From Streptomyces dangxiongensis (GTDB lineage Bacteria > Actinomycetota > Actinomycetes > Streptomycetales > Streptomycetaceae): 64,000 bases of DNA. The DNA is taken from contig NZ_CP033073.1 in assembly GCF_003675325.1 (NCBI RefSeq), forward strand, positions 7,688,001 to 7,752,000, in the 5' to 3' direction. Positions 34,725 to 43,996 of this stretch are shown here, piece by piece (position 1 is the stretch's first letter; every line of letters starts with the position of its first letter). Under the pieces are notes generated by a model. The model saw nothing but the letters and a program-made list of their open reading frames with translations. It did no database searches and was not told the origin of the DNA. The position numbers and the translations under genes are program-made.

Positions 34725-34799
34725 GACGGAACCGTCCGCGCCGTACGGATCAGTCACGATGGGGCGTACGTTGCGCGTACCGAAGTCGTCCGTCTGACA

Positions 34800-34830
34800 G
34801 GTGCCCGCGCTGCCCGCAGGGTCGGGCACC
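34800..34830. terminator. Stem-loop between convergent genes
   Basis: GGTGCCCG (34800-34807) and CGGGCACC (34823-34830) form a perfect 8-bp stem between the 2H-phosphoesterase and MFS genes. Confidence 0.5.
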
Positions 34831-34858
34831 GTGTGCGGGGAAGCACCTGATGGTGCGG

Positions 34859-36106
34859 TCACGCGCGGGCGGGCTCCGCTGCGGAGTCGGCGGCCGAGGC
34901 CGCGGAGGCGATCACCCGGGTCGGGCGGGGCGGCGTGCGGCGGTGCAGGCGCAGTGCGACCGCGGCGAGGGCGATTGCCGTGACGGTCATGGCGGCGCCC
35001 GCCCAGGCGGTGGCGGAGAAGCCCAGGCCCGCGTCGATGACGGTGCCGCCCAGCCACGGGCCGCCGGTGTTGCCGAGGTTGAAGGCGGCCGTGGTGGTGG
35101 CTCCGGCCAAGGTCGGGGCGGCGCCGGCCACGTTGAACATGCGGGCGTTGAGGGCCGGGGCGGTGAAGAAGGCCGAGACGCCGAGAAGGAAGGACAGCGC
35201 TGTGGCGACGGCCGCCACCCCGGCCAACAGGGCGAGGGCGGCCAGGAAGACCGTCGAGGCGGTGATGCCCCACATCATCACGCCGAACAGATGCGCGTCG
35301 GCGACCCGGCCGCCGATGGTGGTACCGATGAGCGCGCCGATGCCGAAGAGGCCGAGGATCCACGGGACCCACTTCGAGTCCAGTCCGGCCACATCCGTGA
35401 GCAGCGGCGACAGGTAGCTGAAGGCGCAGAAGACGCCGCCGGCGCCCAGCGCCGTAATGCCGATGGCGAGCCACACCTGAAGGTCGCGGTAGATGCGCAG
35501 CTCGCGGCCGAGCGTCGGCCGCTCGGCAGCCAGCGGGATCCGGGGGATCAGCGTCAGAATGCCGACGAGAGCGACAGCGGAGGCCGCACCGACCGACCAG
35601 AACGCGGAACGCCAGCCCAGGTGCTCGCCGAGGAACGCGCCGGCCGGGACGCCGAGGACGTTGGCGATGGACAGGCCGCCGATCATGACTCCCATCGCGC
35701 GGGCCCGCTGGTTCCTGTCGACCATGGCGATGGCGACGGCCGCGCCGACCGCCCAGAAGCCGGCACAGGCCAGGGCCGAGACGACGCGCGAGGCGAACAG
35801 GAGCTCGTAGGAGGGAGCGAGCGCGCCCGCGACCTGCCCGAGACCGAAGAGGCCGATCAAGGCGATCAGGGTGGTGCGGCGGGGCAGCCGCAGGGTGCCC
35901 ACGGCCAGCAGCGGCGCCCCGACGACCATGCCGATCGCGAAGGCGGATATGAGCAGGCCCGCCTGGGGGATGCTGACGTCCATGTCCTCCGCGATGGGCC
36001 TCAGCAGTCCGGAGAGCATGAACTCGCTGGTGCCGAGCGCGAAGACGGACAGTCCGAGGATGTAGACGGCTACGGGCATGCTGGGTCGTGCGGCATCTGC
36101 GGGCAT
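34859..36106 (-). CDS. MFS drug-efflux transporter, Cmx/CmlR-like
   Basis: 415 residues from ATG 36106 (a TTG at 36118 and an ATG at 36079 are alternatives; no strong ribosome site separates them). Twelve hydrophobic segments. The opening PVAVYILGLSVFALGTSEFML is the signature of the Cmx/CmrA chloramphenicol-exporter branch, and PAGAFLGEHLGWRSAFWSVG is the antiporter motif C region. Predicted proton-driven export of a drug or metabolite across the cytoplasmic membrane. Many streptomycetes have several such paralogues with unknown substrates, so chloramphenicol resistance should not be assumed. Confidence 0.88.
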   Translation of the reverse strand: MPADAARPSMPVAVYILGLSVFALGTSEFMLSGLLRPIAEDMDVSIPQAGLLISAFAIGMVVGAPLLAVGTLRLPRRTTLIALIGLFGLGQVAGALAPSYELLFASRVVSALACAGFWAVGAAVAIAMVDRNQRARAMGVMIGGLSIANVLGVPAGAFLGEHLGWRSAFWSVGAASAVALVGILTLIPRIPLAAERPTLGRELRIYRDLQVWLAIGITALGAGGVFCAFSYLSPLLTDVAGLDSKWVPWILGLFGIGALIGTTIGGRVADAHLFGVMMWGITASTVFLAALALLAGVAAVATALSFLLGVSAFFTAPALNARMFNVAGAAPTLAGATTTAAFNLGNTGGPWLGGTVIDAGLGFSATAWAGAAMTVTAIALAAVALRLHRRTPPRPTRVIASAASAADSAAEPARA

Positions 36107-36300
36107 GACACTCAGCAACCCACGTCGACACGATCAAATTCCCCCGGGCAGGGCCAGGTTGTGCGGTGATTCCTTGCCTTCGCACGCCTGCCGGATGGGC
36201 ACCCGGCAGCATGTCCGCGAAGGTCCAGACCCTGTCGACAAGCCGCCGACATCGGACCGACAGCCCCCGATGTCACCGACACCGCGGCTCCGCCGCCCGA

Positions 36301-36780
36301 TCACTCCAGGTCGAAGCGTCGATCAGCCGGGAGGAGGCTCAGCGCACGAGCTGATGCGGGTGCTCCTCGGACCCCGAGCGGGCCGAAGGCGGCTCGAACA
36401 GCGGCGGTGGTCCGCACCACCGCCATCCAGGGCCCGGCGCTCACCACCGTGGCGGGCTGGAGGCCGGCTCGGTGCAGATACCGAGGCGCCGCCCGGCCGC
36501 CACGCCTCCCGAGTCTGACCACCACGACCAGGAGCCGGGCAGGGCCCCCGCCGCGGCTTGTTCTCCGCCGCCTGCCGTGCCGTACGGTGACGCCGTCCCG
36601 CCCGCCGGACACCACGAAGGCCGTCACGTTCGCCTTCTCCGGCCACATCGCGACCATCCTCGACCAGGTGGCCATCTCCGGCAGGGTGGCTGACAGTTGG
36701 GTGAACTCGTGGTCGTGAATGTGCCGCTTGAGGCCTTCCTCCTGATCCCGGTCGCAGCTCCCTCCCCAATTCCGCACCAC
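36301..36780 (-). CDS. Uncertain small hypothetical gene, possibly 3'-decayed
   Basis: From GTG 36780 the first 65 residues look like protein (HDHEFTQLSATLPEMATWSR, then MVAMWPEKANVTAFVVSGGR and DGVTVRHG), after which the translation turns into arginine/glycine-rich sequence. This could be a real N-terminal piece of a hypothetical gene whose 3' part is degraded. No family recognised. Confidence 0.25.
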   Translation of the reverse strand: MVRNWGGSCDRDQEEGLKRHIHDHEFTQLSATLPEMATWSRMVAMWPEKANVTAFVVSGGRDGVTVRHGRRRRTSRGGGPARLLVVVVRLGRRGGRAAPRYLHRAGLQPATVVSAGPWMAVVRTTAAVRAAFGPLGVRGAPASARALSLLPADRRFDLE

Positions 36781-36835
36781 TTACCTTGCCCTTACGCTCC
36801 TCCCGTACCTCATGCACCACCCAGGGAGGGGATCC

Positions 36836-37510
36836 ATGGCCAACTGGAAGCTCATCGGCGGCATCGCAGGCGGTGTCATCGTGCTCGGCGCAATCAGTAA
36901 CGCCGTCAACGGCGACAAGGACAACACCGCCGCCACACCGACGCCGTCGAGCGCCGCCTCAAGCGCTGCCGCCACGCCGACACCTGCCGACGCCGACAGC
37001 AAGGCCGACGCGGCACCGGCCGAGGACGAGAAGAAGACCGTCCCGAACTTCGTAGGCATGGGCCTCCAGTCCGCTCAGGACAAGGCGCAGGCCGGAGTGT
37101 TCTACAGCCTCGACTCTCACGACTCCTCCGGCCGCGCCCGCATGCAGATCCTCGACCGCGACTGGAAGGTCTGCAGCCAGAACGTGAAAGCCGGCAGCGT
37201 CGCCTCGACCAGCACCGAACTGAACTTCGGCGCGGTCAAGCTGTCCGAAACCTGCCCGGCCAAGGACCAGGCCGAGCCGTCGGTCGCGGGCGGCACGATG
37301 CCCAACTTCCACGGCAAGAGCGTCAAGGCCGCCCGGGCTGCGCTCGACAGTGGCACGTCGATCACCGTCGACGACGCGAGTAGCGCCGACCGCATGATCC
37401 TGATCGAGTCGAACTGGCAGGTCTGCTCGCAACAGCCTGCCGCTGGCGCGAAGGTGATGGGGCAGCCGGTCGAGCTGACCGCGGTGAAGTACGGCGAGAC
37501 CTGCCCGTAG
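36836..37510 (+). CDS. Membrane-anchored protein with two PASTA-like repeats
   Basis: 224 residues from ATG 36836, with GGGAGGGG 6 bases upstream. An N-terminal membrane anchor (LIGGIAGGVIVLGAISNAV) is followed by a Thr/Pro/Ala-rich linker to about residue 66. Two homologous repeats follow: VPNFVGMGLQSAQDKAQAGV with a WKVCSQNVKAGSVAS half, and MPNFHGKSVKAARAALDSG with a WQVCSQQPAAGAKV half. Both have a Cys pair and resemble PASTA-type folds. PASTA domains often sense cell-wall fragments; whether these do is unknown. It stands alone and ends in a hairpin. Confidence 0.75.
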   Translation: MANWKLIGGIAGGVIVLGAISNAVNGDKDNTAATPTPSSAASSAAATPTPADADSKADAAPAEDEKKTVPNFVGMGLQSAQDKAQAGVFYSLDSHDSSGRARMQILDRDWKVCSQNVKAGSVASTSTELNFGAVKLSETCPAKDQAEPSVAGGTMPNFHGKSVKAARAALDSGTSITVDDASSADRMILIESNWQVCSQQPAAGAKVMGQPVELTAVKYGETCP

Positions 37511-37538
37511 ACACGCGTGAGGTCCCGGAGGCACCGCC

Positions 37539-37556
37539 GGCCCCGGCTTCGGGGCC
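37539..37556 (+). terminator. Terminator after the PASTA-like gene
   Basis: GGCCCCG, loop GCTT, CGGGGCC, a perfect 7-bp hairpin starting 29 bases after the stop. Confidence 0.5.
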
Positions 37557-37981
37557 TCTGCCGGTCGAGAAGTTCCAGCCCCACGGCTGGCCTGGCCCGT
37601 GGCGGCCCCTGGGCTGTCGCGGCGGTCAGGCCGGCACCGACAGCGGGCTGCTGCGGGAGCATCGGTACGCCCTTGCCCGTGGGCCTGAACAAGTGGGCGC
37701 CTGGGAGCCGGCCGAGGGGTTCCGAGCGCCTGCTCGTATCCGGTGGAGTCGGGTCGGGCCAGGTCACGGACCGTGTTGTTGGTGAGCTGGTTGAACATCG
37801 CCGTGCTCGTCAGCAGCGGGGTGCTGAATACGGTGATGACACCGTCGGCACCGAGGACGTCGAGGGCGCCCGCTTCGGCACCAGGGCCTGCCTTCAATGT
37901 CCCTGAGCCAGGTGGTGCGGGGGCAATTCCTTGCTTCAGGCCTCGTCGTACGGCGGTCGTGGTCCTGCCCGGCCTGCCCTC
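37557..37981. other. 425-base gap with one coding-like stretch
   Basis: On the minus strand about 37763-37880 reads VLGADGVITVFSTPLLTST then AMFNQLTNNTVRDLARPD, with a protein-like mix of residues and no arginine excess. It has no clear start, ribosome site or continuation and no family match. It may be a remnant. Confidence 0.3.
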
Positions 37982-39064
37982 TCACGCGCCTGGCGCTGAG
38001 GTGCTGGCCAGGGCTCGCTTGATCTCGGCCGCGGGGAAGGGAGTGCGCTTGCTCTGCGTGAGAAGCCGATGGTGGAAGTCGTCCAGGACGATGGCGTGCG
38101 GGGCGTGCCGGTCGATGATCGCGCGGATGTCGGGTGATATTCGATCGGGTCGGTGGCCGTTGACCCATTCGCGCAGGAAGGTGCCGGGTTCGGTGCCACC
38201 GCGTACATCGTCGGGCAGGTGATGGCGGAGCAGGTGGGTGGGTGCGTAGGAGCGGTCGTACACGAGGTGATCGGCCAGGAAGGTGTCCTCCTCCGCCGAG
38301 AGTTCGAAGTCGCAGCTCAGCGCGAGCCCGAAGTCCGCGAAAAAGATGTGCTGGCCGTCGGTGAGCACATTGGCGAAGTGCGTGTCGAAGTGGACCAGTC
38401 CGCGCGCGCTCATGAACTGCGTCCCCTGGAGCAGCCCGTCCTCGACCCACCGATAAGCCGACTCGTCTCCTGGCACGGGCCAGGCCGCATCACGGTTATC
38501 GCCGAGCCACGCAGCGAGCGTCTGGGGCACATGCTCCAAAAAGAGAACCAGACTGCAAGAAGACCGTCCGATGGCCTCCAGCCGATGGCGCACGGCTGGT
38601 GACCCATCCCAATGCGCGACGGCCTTTTCCACGCCCCCGAACTCGTCCACGAAGCCGGCCGGGGGGCTATCAGAAAGAATCCGCCAGTGATAGAGCAGCG
38701 GGAAGCCTGCGTAATCGTTCTTCAGTACCCAGCTTGTGGTCATGATGTGCGCAGCCAGCTCACGCCAGGCACCGAATCCCGCTGATCCCACCCCGTACTG
38801 GTAGAAGAGGGGAAGCTCGAAAAGGTTGGCGGTCGACCGCACGTGCTCCGGCTGCAACTCGATGTCCGTCAGGGGCACGCGTTTGACGAAGACGGGTATC
38901 TCTTCGACTTCCATCTCCGCAGACCTGCCGCCGATGCCGGAACCGAGGCCAGGTGCGGAGGCGACCGCCTTCTCAAGCTGGCGGTCGCTCAACAGGGACA
39001 GTCGTGTTCCTGCGGTTGCGCAGGCGGAAATTCGCGCGGCATGTCCTGACTCGGTCACATCCAT
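37982..39064 (-). CDS. Kinase-like protein (protein kinase/aminoglycoside phosphotransferase fold)
   Basis: 360 residues from ATG 39064. The ATP-binding Lys is in VFVKRVPLT (about residue 60). The catalytic loop HFDTHFANVL (His-x-Asp form of the Brenner motif) and the metal-binding ADFGLAL (about 230-250) follow in the right order. A helical C-terminal extension contains the HAPHAIVLDDFHH segment. The glycine-rich loop is not obvious. The family occurs in streptomycetes as stand-alone genes. Substrate could be a small molecule or a protein; nothing nearby decides it. Confidence 0.72.
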   Translation of the reverse strand: MDVTESGHAARISACATAGTRLSLLSDRQLEKAVASAPGLGSGIGGRSAEMEVEEIPVFVKRVPLTDIELQPEHVRSTANLFELPLFYQYGVGSAGFGAWRELAAHIMTTSWVLKNDYAGFPLLYHWRILSDSPPAGFVDEFGGVEKAVAHWDGSPAVRHRLEAIGRSSCSLVLFLEHVPQTLAAWLGDNRDAAWPVPGDESAYRWVEDGLLQGTQFMSARGLVHFDTHFANVLTDGQHIFFADFGLALSCDFELSAEEDTFLADHLVYDRSYAPTHLLRHHLPDDVRGGTEPGTFLREWVNGHRPDRISPDIRAIIDRHAPHAIVLDDFHHRLLTQSKRTPFPAAEIKRALASTSAPGA

Positions 39065-39837
39065 CGGCGTCCCCGGACTGGCAAGTGATCTGGCTTCCGT
39101 TGATCATGCCAGGAGTGGGCACGCGGTGGAACCTGACCGGGAGGGTCACCGTTTCTCTCGATCCATGGTGACGATCGGCAGGAGCGTGGCGCTGGCTGGG
39201 ATGGCGATCTCCCGGGATGCCGTCCCGGTTGTCCTTCGCTCGGAGGAGTTGACCCACCCTTGTTGATGTCTTCCGGTGCGGGAGTCGCAGCGGACGCAGG
39301 CCATGAGGCACTGACAATTCCCGCCGGAGACGACGGCGCTCCCTCTCGCAACAGTCGTGGGGAGCGTCGTCGTCATCGCGTCACACCGGTCAGGCCGGGG
39401 CGGGGTGCAGCGCGCGGCGAGCAGGGGCGGTCGGAGCGTACGCGGTGGGGTGTTTCACGGCCGCTGGGAGCGGTACCCCGGTGGAGCGTGGCGGTGGCCT
39501 TCGCGTACGCCGAACCGGGTGTGCCGACGCGCGTGCCCGGCCGGTCGGTGAGGCAGACGCCGACCGCGCCCCTGGAGCCGCGGCGGTCTGCGACCGCTGA
39601 CGCGAGGTCTCCCCGCGACGATCCCACTACATGACTCCAGAGGCCCGGTGAGCGGCCCCCGGTCCGCGGTCGCCCCCGGATCGCCGCGACGAGCGGGTCC
39701 GCTGGCTGCGCCACGCCGGGGCGGCAGGGGTGGCCCGGTCCTGGGACGGCGTCGCCGCGGACCTGTCCCGAGACGCCCCGCCACGAGCACGAGGCAGGGG
39801 TACCACTTCCGCGGTGACGCGGGACGGAAGGACCGAC
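39065..39837. other. 773-base gap, no supportable gene
   Basis: Regions with weak coding character occur on the minus strand at 39146-39376, where a 76-residue frame starts at ATG 39376 and has a Cys cluster (GNCQCLMACVRCDSRT). No ribosome site or family match supports it. The last 150 bases before 39838 contain the promoter region of the formate/nitrite-type channel gene. Confidence 0.4.
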
Positions 39838-40647
39838 ATGGAACCGCACGAGCAGATCATGCAGGGACCGGGGGAGCGGCGCGTCGCCGAGGCCACGGAA
39901 CGGATCATCGCTGAGGGCCGGCCCCGGCTGCACCGCACCTGGACGTCGCTGGTGGCCACCTCGCTGCTCGGGGGCATCGATGTCGGCGTCGGCATCATGA
40001 CGCTGCTGTTCGTACGCCAGGAGACCGGCAGCCAACTGCTGGCCGGACTGGCATTCTCCGTAGGCTTCATCGCCCTGCTGCTCGGCCACAGCGAGCTGTT
40101 CACGGAGGGTTTCCTGGTGCCCGTCGCCACCGTCGTCGCGGGCGGGGCGAGCTGGCTCGACCTGGTGCGGATGTGGGCGACGGTCCTGGTGATGAACCTG
40201 GTCGGGGGATGGGTGTTCACCTGGCTGGTCATGCAGGCCTACCCGGAACTGCACCGGACCGCCGCCACGCTGGGTGCGCACTTCGTCGAGGGCGGCTACT
40301 CCCTGCACACCTTCTGTCTCACCGTGCTGGCCGGTGGCGTCATCACGCTCATGACCCGCATGCACCACGGCACCGACTCCATGACCGGGAAGATCGTCGC
40401 CTCGGTCGCCGCCGCGTTCGTGCTGGCCGGACTCGGGCTGTGGCACTCGGTCCTGGACTCGTTGATCGCGTTCGCCGGCCTGCACGCCGGTCATACGTCC
40501 TACGGTTACGCCGACTGGCTGGGGTGGCTGGGCTGGGCGGTTCTGGGCAACATCATCGGCGGCCTCCTCCTGACGACGGCACTACGCCTCGTCCGCAGCT
40601 CCCCGTTGCTGAACGAGGACGGCCCGGCGACGGAGGTCGGTTCCTGA
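39838..40647 (+). CDS. Formate/nitrite transporter (FNT) family channel
   Basis: 269 residues from ATG 39838, with GGAAGGA 7 bases upstream. Six hydrophobic segments with the FNT features: GFIALLLGHSELFTEGFLVP corresponds to the omega-loop/first-half motif and TFCLTVLAGGVITLMTRMHHG to the second-half counterpart. The central His expected in the FNT pore family may be the one in LLGHSELFTE, which is shifted compared with FocA. Predicted passive or proton-coupled transport of a small monovalent anion such as formate, nitrite or acetate. No metabolic gene is adjacent to say which. Confidence 0.83.
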   Translation: MEPHEQIMQGPGERRVAEATERIIAEGRPRLHRTWTSLVATSLLGGIDVGVGIMTLLFVRQETGSQLLAGLAFSVGFIALLLGHSELFTEGFLVPVATVVAGGASWLDLVRMWATVLVMNLVGGWVFTWLVMQAYPELHRTAATLGAHFVEGGYSLHTFCLTVLAGGVITLMTRMHHGTDSMTGKIVASVAAAFVLAGLGLWHSVLDSLIAFAGLHAGHTSYGYADWLGWLGWAVLGNIIGGLLLTTALRLVRSSPLLNEDGPATEVGS

Positions 40648-40988
40648 ACCCGGCTGCCTCACCGCCGCTGCCGACTCGCCCCGCGAGCGGGTCGGGGCAG
40701 GCCGGGGGCGTGACCGGCGCGCCGATCGTCGTGCACCGGCCCTCCGTCTCGGGTGGCCGGGGAGCCACCGTGCACAGCAGCGGCCGGGACGAGATTCTCG
40801 GTAGCGCTACAGCGACCACGACCTGGTGGTGTCCTCGAAGGTGCCGGCCTCGCCGGCGCCGAGGCCGTCTCGCACGATCCGCAGCGGGTGAGGGGGCACG
40901 GCGGTTCCGCCACCAGCTCGACGCAGCCTGACAGCCGAGAGGCGTCGGGGGCGGGCCGTCCCGCCCGGCCCCGACGCGGGTCGGTCGA
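40648..40988. other. 341-base gap, no gene seen
   Basis: GC-rich stretch between the FNT channel and the convergent FG-GAP pseudogene. There is an imperfect hairpin near 40665-40705 (CTGCC...GGCAG) that may terminate transcription of the channel gene. Confidence 0.4.
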
Positions 40989-41715
40989 TCACGCCGGCGG
41001 ATCCACGCAGGGTCCCGTGCCGGGTACCTGGAGGGCGGGTGAGAAGAGGTCGCGGTACTGGTTGAAGCCTGTGCCGATCTTGGCTCGGGACTTGAAGGGT
41101 GCGGCAGCCTTGCCCGTCCCTTCGTACAGCCACAGGTTGCCTTTGGGGTCGCGGGCGAGCAGGTCGCTGTGTCCGTCGCCGTCGACGTCACCCGTGCCCT
41201 TGTGCAGCCAGAGGACGCCCTGCTTGTCGCGGGCCAGCAGGTCTGGGTGCTTGGCACCGCCCATGGTGCCGGGGGGAGAAGACGGCGTTGTACCGATCCC
41301 AGCCGGTGGCCACCTTCTTGAGGCGCCCGTTGCGCCAGAGATTCAGCGTGCCGTCGTCCATGACGTGGTACGCACCGTCCTGGTAACCGGTCAGGTCGGG
41401 GTCGATCGACACCCCGTACCTGAAGTGCGGCCAGACGTAGGCACCCGACCGGTCGTCGAAGCGGCCCTTCCCATCGGGCATTTAGACGTACATCTGGCCC
41501 GACCGCATGATCCCGGAGAGGAAGAAGAAGGGCGCGGCGGGGGTGGGCTTGTGCCGCCCGGCCGCGGCGGCGCTCCGGGCGGCGTTCTTCGCGGGACCGG
41601 TCGTGGCAGGGGCGTCGGCCAGGGCGGTGCCGGCGGTGCCGCCGACCAGGGCGACGGCGATCGCCGGGGTGACGAGACGGGACAGGGCCCGTGCACGCAG
41701 GGAAGACTGCGCCAT
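40989..41715 (-). pseudogene. Secreted FG-GAP/VCBS-repeat protein gene with a nonsense codon and a frameshift
   Basis: From ATG 41715 (GGAG upstream) a signal peptide (LSRLVTPAIAVALVGGTAG, ALA cleavage) is followed by PFFFLSGIMRSGQMYV and then TAA at 41482-41484, where related proteins have a sense codon (probably Tyr TAC). The same frame continues MPDGKGRFDDRSGAYVWPHF to DRYNAVFSP, and then shifts at the G6 run 41271-41276; removing one G continues into LLARDKQGVLWLHKGTGD and LLARDPKGNLWLYEGTGK, two FG-GAP repeats of a beta-propeller. The C-terminus is also short compared with related proteins. Two separate disabling changes make this a probable pseudogene. Confidence 0.8.
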
Positions 41716-41937
41716 GTATGACTCCATGAGGTATGCAGAATCAGGCGGTGCGCTCTGCATAGGCGTGGGGAGCGCCCGCATCGTTTTCCAGATCTGTGCA
41801 CGTCTGTCCCAGTGGTTTCGCGGTGGGGTACGGAATGTAAAATTCCGCCCAGATAGGACCGGAAAAGGGCCGCAGCGGCTTAAGCGTTACGGCCGTTTCC
41901 TGTGGTCGAAAAGGCCGCAGTGGGTGGGCGCGGGCAT

Positions 41938-42468
41938 TCATGGACTTTCAGTTCCAGTGGGCCACCGGGGTGCCTGGTGGGTGCCCCTGTTTTGCGTGTC
42001 GTTGTCCGGCATGCCTGACCTGCCATCCTCCGAAGGGATCGAAGCCGCTCGCACGCCCGCCGCCGTTGGAAGCGCGACCGGCTTGCTGCCTGGTGAGTCC
42101 CGTGGCCGCCGCCCAGGGGCTGGAAGGGAGAGCTGACCAGCCGCCGCACGCCGTCCGGCAGCAGGGTCGTGGCCCGCCGACCCGGCTCGCTCCCGGACCT
42201 CGTCAGGGCGCGACACGGGCGGATCGTGGAGGACGGGGCCGGGCGTGAGCCGAACGAACGCGTACTGGGGGCAGGGGGTGGTGAAGCACTGCTTGGGTTC
42301 GGGCACGCATGTGTAGCCCTCGGGCGCAGTGACGCCCGCGCAGGGGCCGACGGGGGGCTCGAAGGTCGCGTACGCGGGGCTCGGGACGGTGAGAACCAGC
42401 GGGACAACGATCAGCGGCAGGCCGATCGCGAGCCGGGTGAGCCGATGGATCGTGCGAGACATTGGCAT
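41938..42468 (-). CDS. Small secreted hypothetical protein (C-terminal half doubtful)
   Basis: From ATG 42468 (or 42462) the first 75 residues look real: a signal peptide (RLAIGLPLIVVPLVLTVPSP, AYA cleavage) and a short mature part with two Cys pairs (VGPCAGVTAPEGYTCVPEPK, then QCFTTPCPQYAFVRLTPG). After that the translation becomes arginine/glycine-rich and may not be genuine, so the true gene could be a ~75-residue secreted peptide with a lost stop. No family named. The Cys-rich core suggests an extracellular, disulfide-stabilised product. Confidence 0.5.
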   Translation of the reverse strand: MPMSRTIHRLTRLAIGLPLIVVPLVLTVPSPAYATFEPPVGPCAGVTAPEGYTCVPEPKQCFTTPCPQYAFVRLTPGPVLHDPPVSRPDEVRERAGSAGHDPAAGRRAAAGQLSLPAPGRRPRDSPGSKPVALPTAAGVRAASIPSEDGRSGMPDNDTQNRGTHQAPRWPTGTESP

Positions 42469-42559
42469 GAGGCCGAGCCAACCACGACGTGCCGCGCCGG
42501 GATCGGCGGCCGCGCACCAGGTCACTCGCCAGAGTCGATAGTGAGGAGAACTGCCCGGC

Positions 42560-42800
42560 ATGACGTCTGCCGCACCCGAACCGCCATCCAGTACCCCGCC
42601 GTCGTGGCCGCACCGCCTGCCCGGCCCGTCTGAACGAGGCTGGCCCTGCCCCCGCTACGCGGCGTTGTCACTGGCAGCGACATCGACCACAGCGGCACCG
42701 CCTTCACCCGTGAACTGCTGGACCAGTTGCTCGCCGCCCTGCGCGACCCCACGACCGGCAGGCCCCACCGGCGGTGCCGGGTCCGGCGGGGCGACACGCC
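42560..42800 (+). pseudogene. N-terminal remnant of a pentapeptide-repeat protein
   Basis: From ATG 42560 the sequence reads MTSAAPEPPSSTPPSWPHR, and after frame changes it continues as TACPARLNEAG and then, in a third frame, GSDIDHSGTAFTRELLDQLL AALRDPTTGRP. These pieces match in order the N-terminal region of streptomycete pentapeptide-repeat proteins, where this module precedes the A(D/N)LXX repeats. The repeats are missing and the sequence stops at the end of the convergent LacI gene. Identification rests on recall of the motif. Confidence 0.5.
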
Positions 42801-42824
42801 CAGGGCGGGTACCCGGACCGGGCT

Positions 42825-43922
42825 TCACTCCCGTGGCGCCCGCAGTCGCCGTACTCGTGCCGGCACGGGGCCGGTGGACTCGCGCGGGACATAGGCGGCA
42901 CGCAGGGTGTGCCTGCGGGGACGGGCGGTGGAGCCGTTGATACGGCGTACCAGGATGTCGGCGGCCAGCCCGCCCAGTTCCTGCACCGGCTGGCTGACCA
43001 CGCTCAGTCTCGGCCGGACGAGTGTGGCCCACTCGGCGTCGTCGAAGCCGATGACCGAGACGTCGCCGGGGATGCGGGCGTCGAGATCGAGCAGGGCGTC
43101 GAGGGTCCCGAGCGTGGCCACGTTGTCGGTGGTGAACAGTGCGGTGGGCCTCTGGTGGGAGCTCATCAGCTCCAGTACGGCTGAACGTGCCCAGGTCCGG
43201 TCGTATCCGGTGTGCCGGATCAGCTCTGCCCCGCTCGGGATGCCGGCGGCTCGCAGGGCTTGTCGGTAGCCGGTGAGACGCTCGGTCGTGGTCCAGATGT
43301 CCGCACCGGGGGCGAGCTGTGCGGTGTTCTCGTCGGGGGACGCCGAGGTGACCACCGCGATGCGGGTGTGCCCCGTTTCGGTGAACCGGGTCACCGCTGC
43401 CTTGGCGGCTCCGCGGTTGTCCACCACGACGGTGTCCAGGGTGGCGCCGCTGAGCGCACGGTCCAGGAGGACGACGGGGATGCCCGCGGCGACAGCCTTG
43501 TCCAGGTGCTCGTGATCGGTCGCGGCAGGTGCCACGACCAGGCCGTCCACACGCCGTTCGATGAACATCTGGACCGCGGACCGCTCGGTCTCGCCCTTCT
43601 CGTCACTGTTGGCGAGGACGACCTGCAGGCCGGCCTTGGCCGCGACGTCGGTGACGCCGCGCACCGCGCGGGCGAAGTAGGCGTTCTCCACGTCGGCGAC
43701 GACCACGCCCAGGGTGTGGGTGCGTCCGCTGATCATGCTCCGGGCCACCGCGTTGGTGCTGTAGCCCAGTTCTGCGGCGGCGGCCAGCACCCGTTCCCGG
43801 GTGGCCGCGCTGGACGAGCCGTATCCGCCCAGGACCCGGGCGGCGGTGGCCTGTCCCACGCCGGCGTGCCGGGCGACGTCGGGGATGGTGACGCGACGCG
43901 GCGGCCGTGGGGTGTTCGGCAT
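42825..43922 (-). CDS. LacI-family repressor of the fructosamine (frl-like) operon
   Basis: 365 residues. Helix-turn-helix [23 protein letters not shown], hinge region [21 protein letters not shown], then the periplasmic-binding-like core with [34 protein letters not shown] and the [18 protein letters not shown] / [20 protein letters not shown] segments. In the second recognition helix Gly-Val-Gly-Gln-Ala-Thr-Ala-Ala-Arg differs from the usual Val-Ser-x-x-Thr-Val-Ser-Arg, so DNA specificity may be unusual. The gene is divergent from the ABC/SIS/PfkB operon, with a LacI-type palindrome between, so it should repress that operon until an inducer (probably a fructosamine or its phosphate) binds. 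Confidence 0.9.
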   Translation of the reverse strand: MPNTPRPPRRVTIPDVARHAGVGQATAARVLGGYGSSSAATRERVLAAAAELGYSTNAVARSMISGRTHTLGVVVADVENAYFARAVRGVTDVAAKAGLQVVLANSDEKGETERSAVQMFIERRVDGLVVAPAATDHEHLDKAVAAGIPVVLLDRALSGATLDTVVVDNRGAAKAAVTRFTETGHTRIAVVTSASPDENTAQLAPGADIWTTTERLTGYRQALRAAGIPSGAELIRHTGYDRTWARSAVLELMSSHQRPTALFTTDNVATLGTLDALLDLDARIPGDVSVIGFDDAEWATLVRPRLSVVSQPVQELGGLAADILVRRINGSTARPRRHTLRAAYVPRESTGPVPARVRRLRAPRE

Positions 43923-43996
43923 GGGCGATCTCTTCGTAGGTGACGGCTATGCGGAGGCCGGGGAACCGGCCGATGAAATTCGAGGCCATTCAACCA

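Noticed and set aside
36959..37897. Long minus-strand frame opposite the PASTA-like gene
   Set aside because: Most of it is the shadow of the supported plus-strand gene; only the short stretch near 37763-37880 looks coding-like and is noted in the gap entry.
39146..39376. Cys-rich minus-strand frame that might encode a small peptide
   Set aside because: Starts with ATG but lacks a ribosome site and leaves protein-like composition after 45 residues; not enough to call a gene.
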